Part shown: positions 57,935-64,000 of the stretch, piece after piece
Numbering within the stretch: position 1 is the first letter of the stretch
Layout of the letters: every line of letters starts with the position of its first letter
Source: Pseudomonas sp. P5_109
Lineage (GTDB): Bacteria; Pseudomonadota; Gammaproteobacteria; Pseudomonadales; Pseudomonadaceae
Reading direction: 5' to 3'
Assembly: GCF_034009455.1 (NCBI RefSeq)
Contig: NZ_CP125380.1
Span: 1,839,001-1,903,000, forward strand
Length of the DNA: 64,000 bases
Notes under the pieces: model-generated
What the model saw: only the letters and a program-made list of their open reading frames with translations
Database searches by the model: none
What the model was told of the DNA's origin: nothing
Program-made: the position numbers and the translations under genes

Positions 57935-58986
57935 CTCAATCCTGGTGGCTGAACCCGTGCAAGCCGGTCGATACCCAAACGCTCGAACAGGCCCGGGCGC
58001 GGCAGCAGCAACTGACCAAGCCGGCCGGTTCCCTCGGCCAGCTGGAAGCGGTGGCGGTGCAACTGGCGGGATTGCAGGGGCGGGTCAAGCCGAGTCTGGA
58101 GCAGGTGTGGATCGCGATTTTTGCCGGCGACCATGGTGTCGTCGCGGAGGGCGTGTCGGCGTTTCCCCAGGAAGTCACCGGGCAGATGCTGCACAACTTC
58201 GTCAGCGGAGGCGCAGCGATCAGTGTGCTGGCGCGGCAACTGGGCGCTTCCCTTGAGGTGGTCGATCTCGGCACGGTCACGCCGTCGCTGAATCTGCGGG
58301 GCGTGCGTCACTTGAACGTTGGCCCGGGCACGGCGAATTTTGTCCAGGGATCGGCCATGACCGAGGCCCAGGGGCAACTCGCCTTGCAGGCCGGCCGTGA
58401 CAGCGTGCAGCGGGCAATTGCCAGTGGGGCGCAGTTGTTTATCGGTGGCGAAATGGGCATCGGCAACACCACCGCCGCCAGCGCCCTGGCGTGTGCGCTG
58501 CTCGATTGCCCGGTGGGCCATTTGACCGGACCTGGCACCGGACTCAACGCCGAAGGAGTCAGCCACAAAGCCCGGGTCATCGAGCGCGCCCTGGCCTTGC
58601 ATGGCGCGCAGCGTGGCGATGCCTTGCAGACCCTGTTCAACCTCGGCGGTTTCGAGATCGCCGCGCTGGTCGGTGCCTATCTTGCCTGTGCCCAGGAAGG
58701 TGTCGCGGTGCTGGTGGACGGCTTCATTTGCAGCGTCGCGGCGCTGGTGGCGGTGCGCTTGAATCCTGAGTGTCGTCAGTGGCTGTTGTTCGGTCATCGC
58801 GGCGCCGAGCCGGGGCATCGTCATGTGCTGGAAACCCTGAACGCGCAGCCGTTGCTCGACCTCGGCCTGCGGCTTGGCGAAGGCAGTGGCGCGGCATTGG
58901 CGTTACCGCTGCTGCGCCTGGCGTGCGACCTGCACGGGCAGATGGCGACCTTCGCCGAAGCTGCCGTGGCAGATCGTCCGGCATGA
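57931..58986 (+). CDS. cobT: Nicotinate-nucleotide--dimethylbenzimidazole phosphoribosyltransferase
   Basis: CobT makes alpha-ribazole 5'-phosphate from DMB and nicotinate mononucleotide. The 351-residue protein has [37 protein letters not shown], and the C-terminal [17 protein letters not shown] with the catalytic acid region following. It is called cobU in P. denitrificans naming. It overlaps the phosphatase gene by four bases. Confidence 0.97.
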   Translation: MTQSWWLNPCKPVDTQTLEQARARQQQLTKPAGSLGQLEAVAVQLAGLQGRVKPSLEQVWIAIFAGDHGVVAEGVSAFPQEVTGQMLHNFVSGGAAISVLARQLGASLEVVDLGTVTPSLNLRGVRHLNVGPGTANFVQGSAMTEAQGQLALQAGRDSVQRAIASGAQLFIGGEMGIGNTTAASALACALLDCPVGHLTGPGTGLNAEGVSHKARVIERALALHGAQRGDALQTLFNLGGFEIAALVGAYLACAQEGVAVLVDGFICSVAALVAVRLNPECRQWLLFGHRGAEPGHRHVLETLNAQPLLDLGLRLGEGSGAALALPLLRLACDLHGQMATFAEAAVADRPA

Positions 58987-59558
58987 CCTTGCGCCTGGAC
59001 CTGTTGCGTCACGGTGAAACCGAACTCGGTGGCGGCCTGCGCGGCAGTATCGATGATGCGTTGACCGACACGGGCTGGGCGCAGATGCGCGCCGCCGTGG
59101 TCGGACAGGGGCCGTGGGATCGGCTGGTCAGTTCACCCTTGCAGCGTTGTGCGCGGTTTGCCGAGGAGCTCGGTGCGCAATCGGGTGTGCCGGTACAACT
59201 GGACAAAGACCTGCAAGAGTTGCATTTCGGCGCCTGGGAAGGACAGAGCGCGGCGGCCTTGATGGAAACCGACGCGCAGGCTCTGGGTTTGTTCTGGGCC
59301 GATCCTTATTCGTTCACGCCGCCTCAGGGGGAGCCGGTTGTAGACTTTTCGGCGCGGGTGCTGGCAGCACTGGAGCGGTTGCATGCGACCTGTGCCGGTG
59401 AGCGCATTCTGCTGATCAGCCATGGTGGTGTGATGCGTCTGTTGCTGGCGCAAGCCCGGGGGCTGCCGCGAGAGCAACTGCTCAACGTTGAGGTCGGGCA
59501 TGGCGCACTGTTTACGCTGACGCTGGAGCCCGCTGGCTTGTTGAAGGAAGTGTCCTGA
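58983..59558 (+). CDS. cobC: Alpha-ribazole-5'-phosphate phosphatase (histidine phosphatase family)
   Basis: The 191-residue protein has the phosphoglycerate-mutase-like catalytic motif [10 protein letters not shown] and the second histidine in [13 protein letters not shown]. In this position between cobT and cobS it matches the Salmonella CobC phosphatase that finishes alpha-ribazole or cobalamin phosphate; the symbol follows Salmonella use and is unrelated to the decarboxylase at 54854. ATGA overlap with cobT; two bases before cobS. Confidence 0.9.
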   Translation: MTLRLDLLRHGETELGGGLRGSIDDALTDTGWAQMRAAVVGQGPWDRLVSSPLQRCARFAEELGAQSGVPVQLDKDLQELHFGAWEGQSAAALMETDAQALGLFWADPYSFTPPQGEPVVDFSARVLAALERLHATCAGERILLISHGGVMRLLLAQARGLPREQLLNVEVGHGALFTLTLEPAGLLKEVS

Positions 59559-59560
59559 CC

Positions 59561-60292
59561 ATGCTGCCATTCTGGATCGCCCTGCAATTTCTCAGCAGCC
59601 TGCCGATTCGCCTGCCTGGTATGCCTGAGCCTCGGGAGCTGGGGCGGTCACTGCTGTTTTATCCGCTGGTGGGATTGCTCTTTGGCGCCATTCTGTGGGC
59701 ATGCAACTGGCTGCTGCTGGGTACGCCAACGTTGTTGCACGCGGCGTTGCTGCTGAGTGTCTGGGTACTGCTCAGCGGCGGCTTGCATCTCGATGGCCTG
59801 GCGGACAGCGCCGATGCATGGCTCGGCGGTTTTGGCGACCGCGAGCGCACGCTGACCATCATGAAAGACCCGCGCAGCGGGCCGATCGCCGTGGTGACGC
59901 TGGTGCTGGTGTTGTTGCTCAAGTTCACCGCGCTGCTGGCGCTGATCGAGCAACAGCACTCGCTTGCCTTGATCATCGTGCCGTTGATCGGTCGCAGCGC
60001 CTTGCTCGGTTTGTTCCTGACTACACCCTATGTGCGTGCGGGTGGGCTGGGTCAGGCATTGGCCGATCATCTTCCGCGCTCGGTGGGCAGGCAGGTGTTG
60101 GCGGTCAGTGCACTGGCTTGTGTGTTGATCGCCGGTTTGAGTGGCGTGTTGGCGGTGGTGCTGGCCGTTCTTGGATTTGCCTGGTTGCGGCAGGTGATGC
60201 TGCGGCGCCTGGGCGGCATGACGGGGGATACGGCAGGGGCGATGCTGGAGTTGATCGAGGTCGGGGTGCTGGTTGGTTTGGCGTTGGCTTGA
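59561..60292 (+). CDS. cobS: Adenosylcobinamide-GDP ribazoletransferase (cobalamin synthase)
   Basis: CobS (CobV) joins alpha-ribazole to adenosylcobinamide-GDP in the inner membrane. The 243-residue protein has FWIALQFLSSLPIRLPG at the N-terminus, the acidic GGLHLDGLADSADAWLGG motif, MKDPRSGPIAVV, and several spans, ending with MTGDTAGAMLELIE. It is the last gene of the operon; a REP doublet follows. Confidence 0.96.
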   Translation: MLPFWIALQFLSSLPIRLPGMPEPRELGRSLLFYPLVGLLFGAILWACNWLLLGTPTLLHAALLLSVWVLLSGGLHLDGLADSADAWLGGFGDRERTLTIMKDPRSGPIAVVTLVLVLLLKFTALLALIEQQHSLALIIVPLIGRSALLGLFLTTPYVRAGGLGQALADHLPRSVGRQVLAVSALACVLIAGLSGVLAVVLAVLGFAWLRQVMLRRLGGMTGDTAGAMLELIEVGVLVGLALA

Positions 60293-60314
60293 GGGTGGTG
60301 GTGAATGTGCTGGC

Positions 60315-60384
60315 CTCTTCGCGAGCAAGCCCGCTCCCACATTAGAACGCGGTCAATTGTGGGAGCGGGCTTGCTCGCGAAGAC
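60315..60384. repeat. REP doublet (REPIN) after cobS
   Basis: Inverted arms with loop ATTAGAACGCGGTCAATT. The loop reads as the complement of that at 57311-57373 while the outer flanks (GCCTCTTCGCG and CGCGAAGACT) are the same in both, so the two doublets are opposite-orientation copies around cobP-cobS. Confidence 0.9.
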
Positions 60385-60432
60385 TTTCTGCAGAACACTG
60401 CTAACCCTCATGTAACTTGATTTAACCGACTC

Positions 60433-60448
60433 GCGGGTATATACACGC
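60433..60448. promoter_or_regulatory. MarR-type operator in front of the regulator gene
   Basis: GCGGGTATATACACGC is a near-palindrome (one mismatch) three bases before the MarR ATG. The same motif, perfect, lies before the MFS gene at 60878. TATATA within it lies 15 bp after TTGATT (60417-60422), so it may overlap the -10 element of a promoter that starts almost at the ATG. Confidence 0.7.
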
Positions 60449-60451
60449 ACC

Positions 60452-60856
60452 ATGCTCGATTCCCAATGTTTATGCATCAACCTGCGTCGCGCCGCCCGTG
60501 GCGTCAGCAGGCATTACGACGGCGCTCTCGATGGCTTCGGGATCAACGTTGCGCAGTATTCTTTGCTGTGCAATCTGCAGCGTCTGGATCAGCCGAGCAT
60601 CTCGACCCTGGCCGAGGCCATGGGGCTGGATCGCAGCACTCTTGGGCGCAATTTGCGGGTGCTGGAGGGTGAAGGCCTGGTGACGCTGGTCGAGGGTGAG
60701 GACATGCGTAATCGCATCGTCCTGCTGACCGAGGCCGGGGCGGAGCGCCTGAAGGCTGCCTTGCCGGCCTGGGAAGCCGCTCAGCAGCGCTTGATCGATC
60801 GCCTGGGTGTCGAGAAGCGCGAAATCTTATTGAAGTTGCTGGACGAACTGGCATGA
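60452..60856 (+). CDS. MarR family transcriptional regulator
   Basis: The 134-residue protein has a winged helix-turn-helix (LDQPSISTLAEAMGLDRSTL, then GRNLRVLEGEGLVTLVEGED and RIVLLTEAGAERL). It has no Shine-Dalgarno sequence, and the operator sits immediately before the ATG, so the transcript may be leaderless. It precedes an MFS exporter whose promoter carries the same palindrome, so it most likely represses itself and the exporter. The inducer is unknown. Confidence 0.92.
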   Translation: MLDSQCLCINLRRAARGVSRHYDGALDGFGINVAQYSLLCNLQRLDQPSISTLAEAMGLDRSTLGRNLRVLEGEGLVTLVEGEDMRNRIVLLTEAGAERLKAALPAWEAAQQRLIDRLGVEKREILLKLLDELA

Positions 60857-60877
60857 CGCCGGTTTTTCCAATTATAC

Positions 60878-60893
60878 GCGGGTATATACCCGC
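60878..60893. promoter_or_regulatory. MarR-type operator in front of the MFS gene
   Basis: GCGGGTATATACCCGC is a perfect 16-bp palindrome, 15 bp before the MFS ATG and 21 bp after the marR stop codon. It matches the motif at 60433-60448 in 15 of 16 positions. Confidence 0.75.
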
Positions 60894-60908
60894 TACCGGA
60901 GTACAACA

Positions 60909-62117
60909 ATGACATCGATGTGGCGTACATGCGGCTGGGTTCTGTTGGGGAGTGCGCTGATCCTTGCGTTGTCTCTTGGGGTTCGACATGGCTTCGGGCT
61001 GTTTCTGGCACCAATGAGCGCCGAGTTCGGCTGGGGTCGTGAAGTCTTTGCCTTCGCCATCGCCTTGCAGAACCTGATCTGGGGCCTCGCCCAGCCGTTT
61101 ACCGGCGCCCTGGCTGACCGCTTCGGCGCGGCGAAAGTGGTGCTGATCGGTGGCGTCCTGTACGCAGTCGGACTGATTTGCATGGGGCTCTCCGACTCGG
61201 CGGTGACCCTGTCCCTGAGCGCCGGCCTGCTGATCGGCATCGGACTGTCCGGTACCTCGTTCTCGGTGATTCTGGGGGTGGTCGGCCGCGCAGTACCGGC
61301 GGAAAAACGCAGCATGGGCATGGGGATCGCCAGTGCGGCCGGTTCGTTCGGCCAGTTCGCGATGCTGCCCGGCACGCTCGGTCTGATCGGATGGCTTGGC
61401 TGGTCCGCGGCGCTGATGGCGCTGGGTTTGCTGGTGGCGTTGATCGTGCCGCTGGTGAGCATGCTCAAGGACAAGCCGCTGCCCGTCCTGGGTCACGAAC
61501 AAACCCTTGGCGAAGCCCTGCGTGAAGCCTGTTCCCACTCCGGATTCTGGCTGCTGGCGTTCGGCTTTTTTGTGTGCGGATTCCAGGTGGTGTTCATCGG
61601 CGTGCACCTGCCGGCCTATCTGGTGGATCAACACCTTCCGGCGACGGTCGGCACCACGGTGCTGGCGCTGATCGGCCTGTTCAATATCTTCGGCACTTAT
61701 ACGGCTGGATGGCTCGGCGGGCGCATGTCCAAGCCGCGTTTGCTTACCGGTCTGTACTTGCTGCGGGCGGTGGTCATTGCGTTGTTCCTGTGGGCGCCGG
61801 TGACGACCACCACGGCTTATCTGTTCGGCATGGCGATGGGCTTCCTGTGGCTGTCGACGGTGCCATTGACCAACGGTACGGTGGCGACCTTGTTTGGTGT
61901 ACGAAACCTGTCCATGCTCGGTGGGATAGTTTTCCTGTTTCACCAGCTCGGTTCGTTCCTGGGCGGCTGGCTGGGTGGCGTGGTGTACGACCGTACCGGC
62001 AGCTATGACTTGATCTGGCAGGTCGCGATTCTGCTGAGCCTGATGGCTGCCGCCCTGAACTGGCCAGTGCGTGAACGGCCGGTGGCGCGCCTGCAAACAC
62101 AATTGAGTGCGACATGA
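60909..62117 (+). CDS. MFS transporter
   Basis: The 402-residue protein has 12 hydrophobic segments and the major facilitator signature between spans 2 and 3 (LADRFGAAKVVLIGG). The opening (LSLGVRHGFGLFLAPMSAEF, then GWGREVFAFAIALQN) resembles the monocarboxylate/oxalate-formate antiporter-like branch, but the substrate is not evident. It is controlled by an operator shared with the upstream MarR gene. Its stop codon overlaps the start of a 40-codon gene. Confidence 0.9.
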   Translation: MTSMWRTCGWVLLGSALILALSLGVRHGFGLFLAPMSAEFGWGREVFAFAIALQNLIWGLAQPFTGALADRFGAAKVVLIGGVLYAVGLICMGLSDSAVTLSLSAGLLIGIGLSGTSFSVILGVVGRAVPAEKRSMGMGIASAAGSFGQFAMLPGTLGLIGWLGWSAALMALGLLVALIVPLVSMLKDKPLPVLGHEQTLGEALREACSHSGFWLLAFGFFVCGFQVVFIGVHLPAYLVDQHLPATVGTTVLALIGLFNIFGTYTAGWLGGRMSKPRLLTGLYLLRAVVIALFLWAPVTTTTAYLFGMAMGFLWLSTVPLTNGTVATLFGVRNLSMLGGIVFLFHQLGSFLGGWLGGVVYDRTGSYDLIWQVAILLSLMAAALNWPVRERPVARLQTQLSAT

Positions 62118-62236
62118 ACAGTCTTTGGCCACGAATCACGGTGCTTGCCGTCGGCGCGTTGCTGCTCGCCCTGGCGTGGTGGGGCTGGCATCAGGGCGGG
62201 TTGGCGCTTATGCAGTTGGGCATGAGCATCTGCTAG
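62114..62236 (+). CDS. 40-residue membrane peptide coupled to the MFS gene
   Basis: An ATGA overlap with the MFS stop codon opens a 40-codon frame starting [20 protein letters not shown] and ending MQLGMSIC. A single hydrophobic span (about residues 8-25, with AWWGW following) gives a one-pass membrane peptide. I do not recognise it. The coupling and the membrane span suggest an accessory subunit of the exporter. Conservation across species would be needed to confirm it. Confidence 0.6.
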   Translation: MNSLWPRITVLAVGALLLALAWWGWHQGGLALMQLGMSIC

Positions 62237-62306
62237 CAGCAGGCTTGCTAGCATGCGGGGATGGCGAGTAACGTCGAGCTTTGACGATTGTTCAAGGATG
62301 CTCGAG

Positions 62307-62867
62307 ATGCTCAAACGCTGGTGTGCCGTTCCCGCGTTGCTGATGGCGTTGTCAGGACTGACCTGGGCCGCAGATTGCCCTGAGGTGCTGCAGGGCTCGC
62401 TGCCGAAACTGCGGGCCAAGGAGTCCATCGACCTGTGCCAGCGTTATGCCGACAAACCGCTGGTGGTGATCAACACCGCGAGCTTCTGCGGTTTCGCGCC
62501 GCAGTTCGAGGGCCTTGAAGCGCTCAATCAGCGCTACAAGGGGCAAGGCCTGGAAATGTTGGGTGTGCCGTCCAACGACTTCAAGCAGGAGTCCAGGGAC
62601 AGCGCCGAGACCGCGAAAGTCTGCTATGCCAACTATGGTGTGACGTTCACCATGTCTGAGCCGCAGAAGGTACGTGGCGACGGCGCCACCCATCTGTTTC
62701 AGGTACTGGCCAGGCAGAGCAGCGCACCGAAGTGGAATTTCTACAAGTATGTGATCGACCGCCAGGGTAACGTGATAGCCAGCTTTTCCAGCCTGACCAA
62801 ACCGAACGACCCCGAGTTTCTGGCCGCAGTGGAAAAGGCCATTGCTTCCGCGCCGCTGAAACCCTGA
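62307..62867 (+). CDS. Periplasmic glutathione peroxidase-like protein
   Basis: The 186-residue protein has a signal peptide (residues 1-20, TWA|AD) and a thioredoxin-fold glutathione peroxidase domain: [20 protein letters not shown] with the catalytic cysteine, [12 protein letters not shown], and [15 protein letters not shown] with the conserved tryptophan and asparagine. Cysteine replaces selenocysteine, as in bacterial thiol peroxidases that use thioredoxin-like donors. The start at 62307 follows AAGGA; the ATG at 62298 overlaps that site. A bidirectional terminator follows. Confidence 0.9.
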   Translation: MLKRWCAVPALLMALSGLTWAADCPEVLQGSLPKLRAKESIDLCQRYADKPLVVINTASFCGFAPQFEGLEALNQRYKGQGLEMLGVPSNDFKQESRDSAETAKVCYANYGVTFTMSEPQKVRGDGATHLFQVLARQSSAPKWNFYKYVIDRQGNVIASFSSLTKPNDPEFLAAVEKAIASAPLKP

Positions 62868-62878
62868 TCGAAAGCCAC

Positions 62879-62917
62879 AAAAAAGCCCCGTGTCGGTCAC
62901 CCGAACGGGGCTTTTTT
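62879..62917. terminator. Bidirectional terminator
   Basis: AAAAAAGCCCCG pairs with CGGGGCTTTTTT around a 15-base loop, between the convergent peroxidase and FadL-family genes. Confidence 0.9.
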
Positions 62918-62948
62918 GTGGGCGAGGGGTCAACCCCGCCATGCAGCA

Positions 62949-64000
62949 TCAGAAGCGGTAGGTTGCGCCAACACCGAAACCGTTTGCCGAGTTTTCATAC
63001 TTGGAATCGTAGGTCTGGCCACGATCGTTTTCGTTTCTGATATTGACCGACTCTTCCTTCAGGTACGAGTAGGCGACGTCGATGGTCAGGTCTTCGGTCG
63101 GGCTCCAGCCGGCACCGATGCTGAAGATGGTCCGGTCGCCAGTAGGGATGCGTGGCGAGCGGTCGACGTTGTTGGTCGGCGACTGATCGAAAGACAGACC
63201 GGTACGCAGGACCCATTCCTTGTTCAGCTGGTAGGAAGTACCAATGGCGTAAGCCCAGGTGTCGTGCCAGTTTTGCTCTTCGGTAATTTCACCGAACTGA
63301 CCAGCCAGCACCGGTTGTACGCCATCGTTCTTGACGGTGATTTTTTCCAGCTGGCTCCAGCGGGTCCAGGTGGTACCCGCGTAAGCGGTCCACCTGTCGT
63401 TCAGCACCTGGGTGACCGAGAAGTCCACGGATTCAGGCGTGGTGATCTTCAGCGATGCATCGTACTTCTGGTTGGCACCCAGACCGATTGCGCCCAGCAC
63501 GCCGTAGTTGACCTTGGTATCGCCTTCGAGCTTGTAGTCGACTTTCGAGTGGTAAGTCAGACCCAGGCGGGTGGTATCGGTCGCTTGCACCAGCACGCCG
63601 ATGTTGTAGCCCAGCGCGGTGTCATCACCCTTGATCTTGACCTTGCCGTCCGGCGCCGCCTGAGTGATCGACAGGTTGGATTCCAGCGTGCCATCGATGC
63701 GGTTGATGGTCGGGCCGAAACCGATCGACACCTTGTCGTTGAAGGCGTAGCTGACGGTTGGCTGCAGGGTGACGATTTGCACTTCGGACTTGCTGCCGAA
63801 ATAGCGACCGGCAAAGCCGTTTTCGTAGTCGGTAATCAGGCCGAATGGCACGTACACGCCTACACCGAATGCCCAATGCTCGTCGATTGGCTTGACGTAG
63901 AAGCCCATAGGTACGGTGGTGAAGGGCACCATGTCGCCATCGTTGCTACCGCTGTTAGGGCTGGAGCTGGCGTGGCTGATATCGGTTTTTGCATCGAGGA
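62949..64000 (-). CDS. FadL-family outer membrane transport protein (5' end outside window)
   Basis: The reading frame stays open to the right edge (LDAKTDISHASSSPN precedes the first internal methionine at 63932), so the gene is truncated by the window. The 350 visible residues show the OmpP1/FadL barrel pattern: GFYVKPIDEHWAFGVGVYVP, NGFAGRYFGSKSEVQ, TRLGLTYHSKVDYKLEG and the C-terminal GVGATYRF ending in phenylalanine. FadL proteins carry long-chain fatty acids or other hydrophobic compounds across the outer membrane; the substrate here is unknown. Confidence 0.92.
   Translation of the reverse strand, partial: LDAKTDISHASSSPNSGSNDGDMVPFTTVPMGFYVKPIDEHWAFGVGVYVPFGLITDYENGFAGRYFGSKSEVQIVTLQPTVSYAFNDKVSIGFGPTINRIDGTLESNLSITQAAPDGKVKIKGDDTALGYNIGVLVQATDTTRLGLTYHSKVDYKLEGDTKVNYGVLGAIGLGANQKYDASLKITTPESVDFSVTQVLNDRWTAYAGTTWTRWSQLEKITVKNDGVQPVLAGQFGEITEEQNWHDTWAYAIGTSYQLNKEWVLRTGLSFDQSPTNNVDRSPRIPTGDRTIFSIGAGWSPTEDLTIDVAYSYLKEESVNIRNENDRGQTYDSKYENSANGFGVGATYRF

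Overview
The window looks like chromosomal sequence from a fluorescent Pseudomonas (P. fluorescens group). It is GC-rich with strong third-position GC bias. It is littered with short palindromic extragenic repeats built on GAGCGGGCTTGCTCGC and related cores. The gene order of the gltA-sdhCDAB-sucAB-lpdG-sucCD, brnQ/htpG and cobalamin blocks matches what I remember of P. aeruginosa PAO1. I see no rRNA, tRNA, CRISPR array, prophage or classical insertion sequence.

Layout. 1-4.1 kb: glyoxylate assimilation operon gcl-hyi-glxR (minus strand), divergent from a GlcG/HbpS-like gene, with two identical TTGTATACAA palindromes between them. 4.6-5.4 kb: a REP-associated tyrosine transposase (RAYT) between two REP doublets. 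5.4-12.7 kb: a TetR regulator, a DUF808 membrane protein, a secreted alpha/beta hydrolase overlapping mlaA, a GH17 glucan enzyme and a betaine-binding protein. 12.9-14.9 kb: yjcH-actP acetate uptake. 15.1-16.0 kb: a non-coding element with inverted ends. 16-29.1 kb: the TCA-cycle block. 29.5-37.9 kb: brnQ, two small membrane proteins, a small lipoprotein, tandem thioesterases, htpG, a dienelactone hydrolase, a pirin and an OsmC protein.

38.2-41.3 kb is the accessory part. It holds a second copy of the inverted-end element, a degenerate 3'-end copy of a DUF3108 gene, and an A+T-richer cassette with a type VI secretion Hcp, a DUF4225 protein whose start overlaps hcp, and a convergent 69-aa membrane protein. 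The intact DUF3108 gene follows. I read the cassette as an Hcp-linked effector/immunity island that integrated at the 3' end of the DUF3108 gene.

42-50.8 kb: purN-purM, a DUF2066 protein, an AI-2E-type permease, hda, two NlpC/P60 lipoproteins, a PQQ-type sugar dehydrogenase and an unknown protein. 51-60.3 kb: a cobalamin riboswitch followed by cobO-cobB-bluB-cobD-cobC-cobQ and cobP-cobT-phosphatase-cobS, which cover adenosylation, amidation, aminopropanol attachment, lower-ligand synthesis and nucleotide-loop assembly. A REP doublet has become the last 25 codons of cobB. 60.4-64 kb: a MarR regulator and an MFS exporter sharing a palindromic operator, an unlisted-size 40-codon membrane-peptide gene coupled to the MFS gene, a periplasmic glutathione peroxidase, and a FadL-family porin cut by the right edge.

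The observations most worth following are the Hcp-DUF4225 island and its duplicated flank, the mutually exclusive hairpins between lpdG and sucC, the REP-encoded tail of CobB, the two inverted-end long repeats, and the MarR operator pair with the coupled microprotein.
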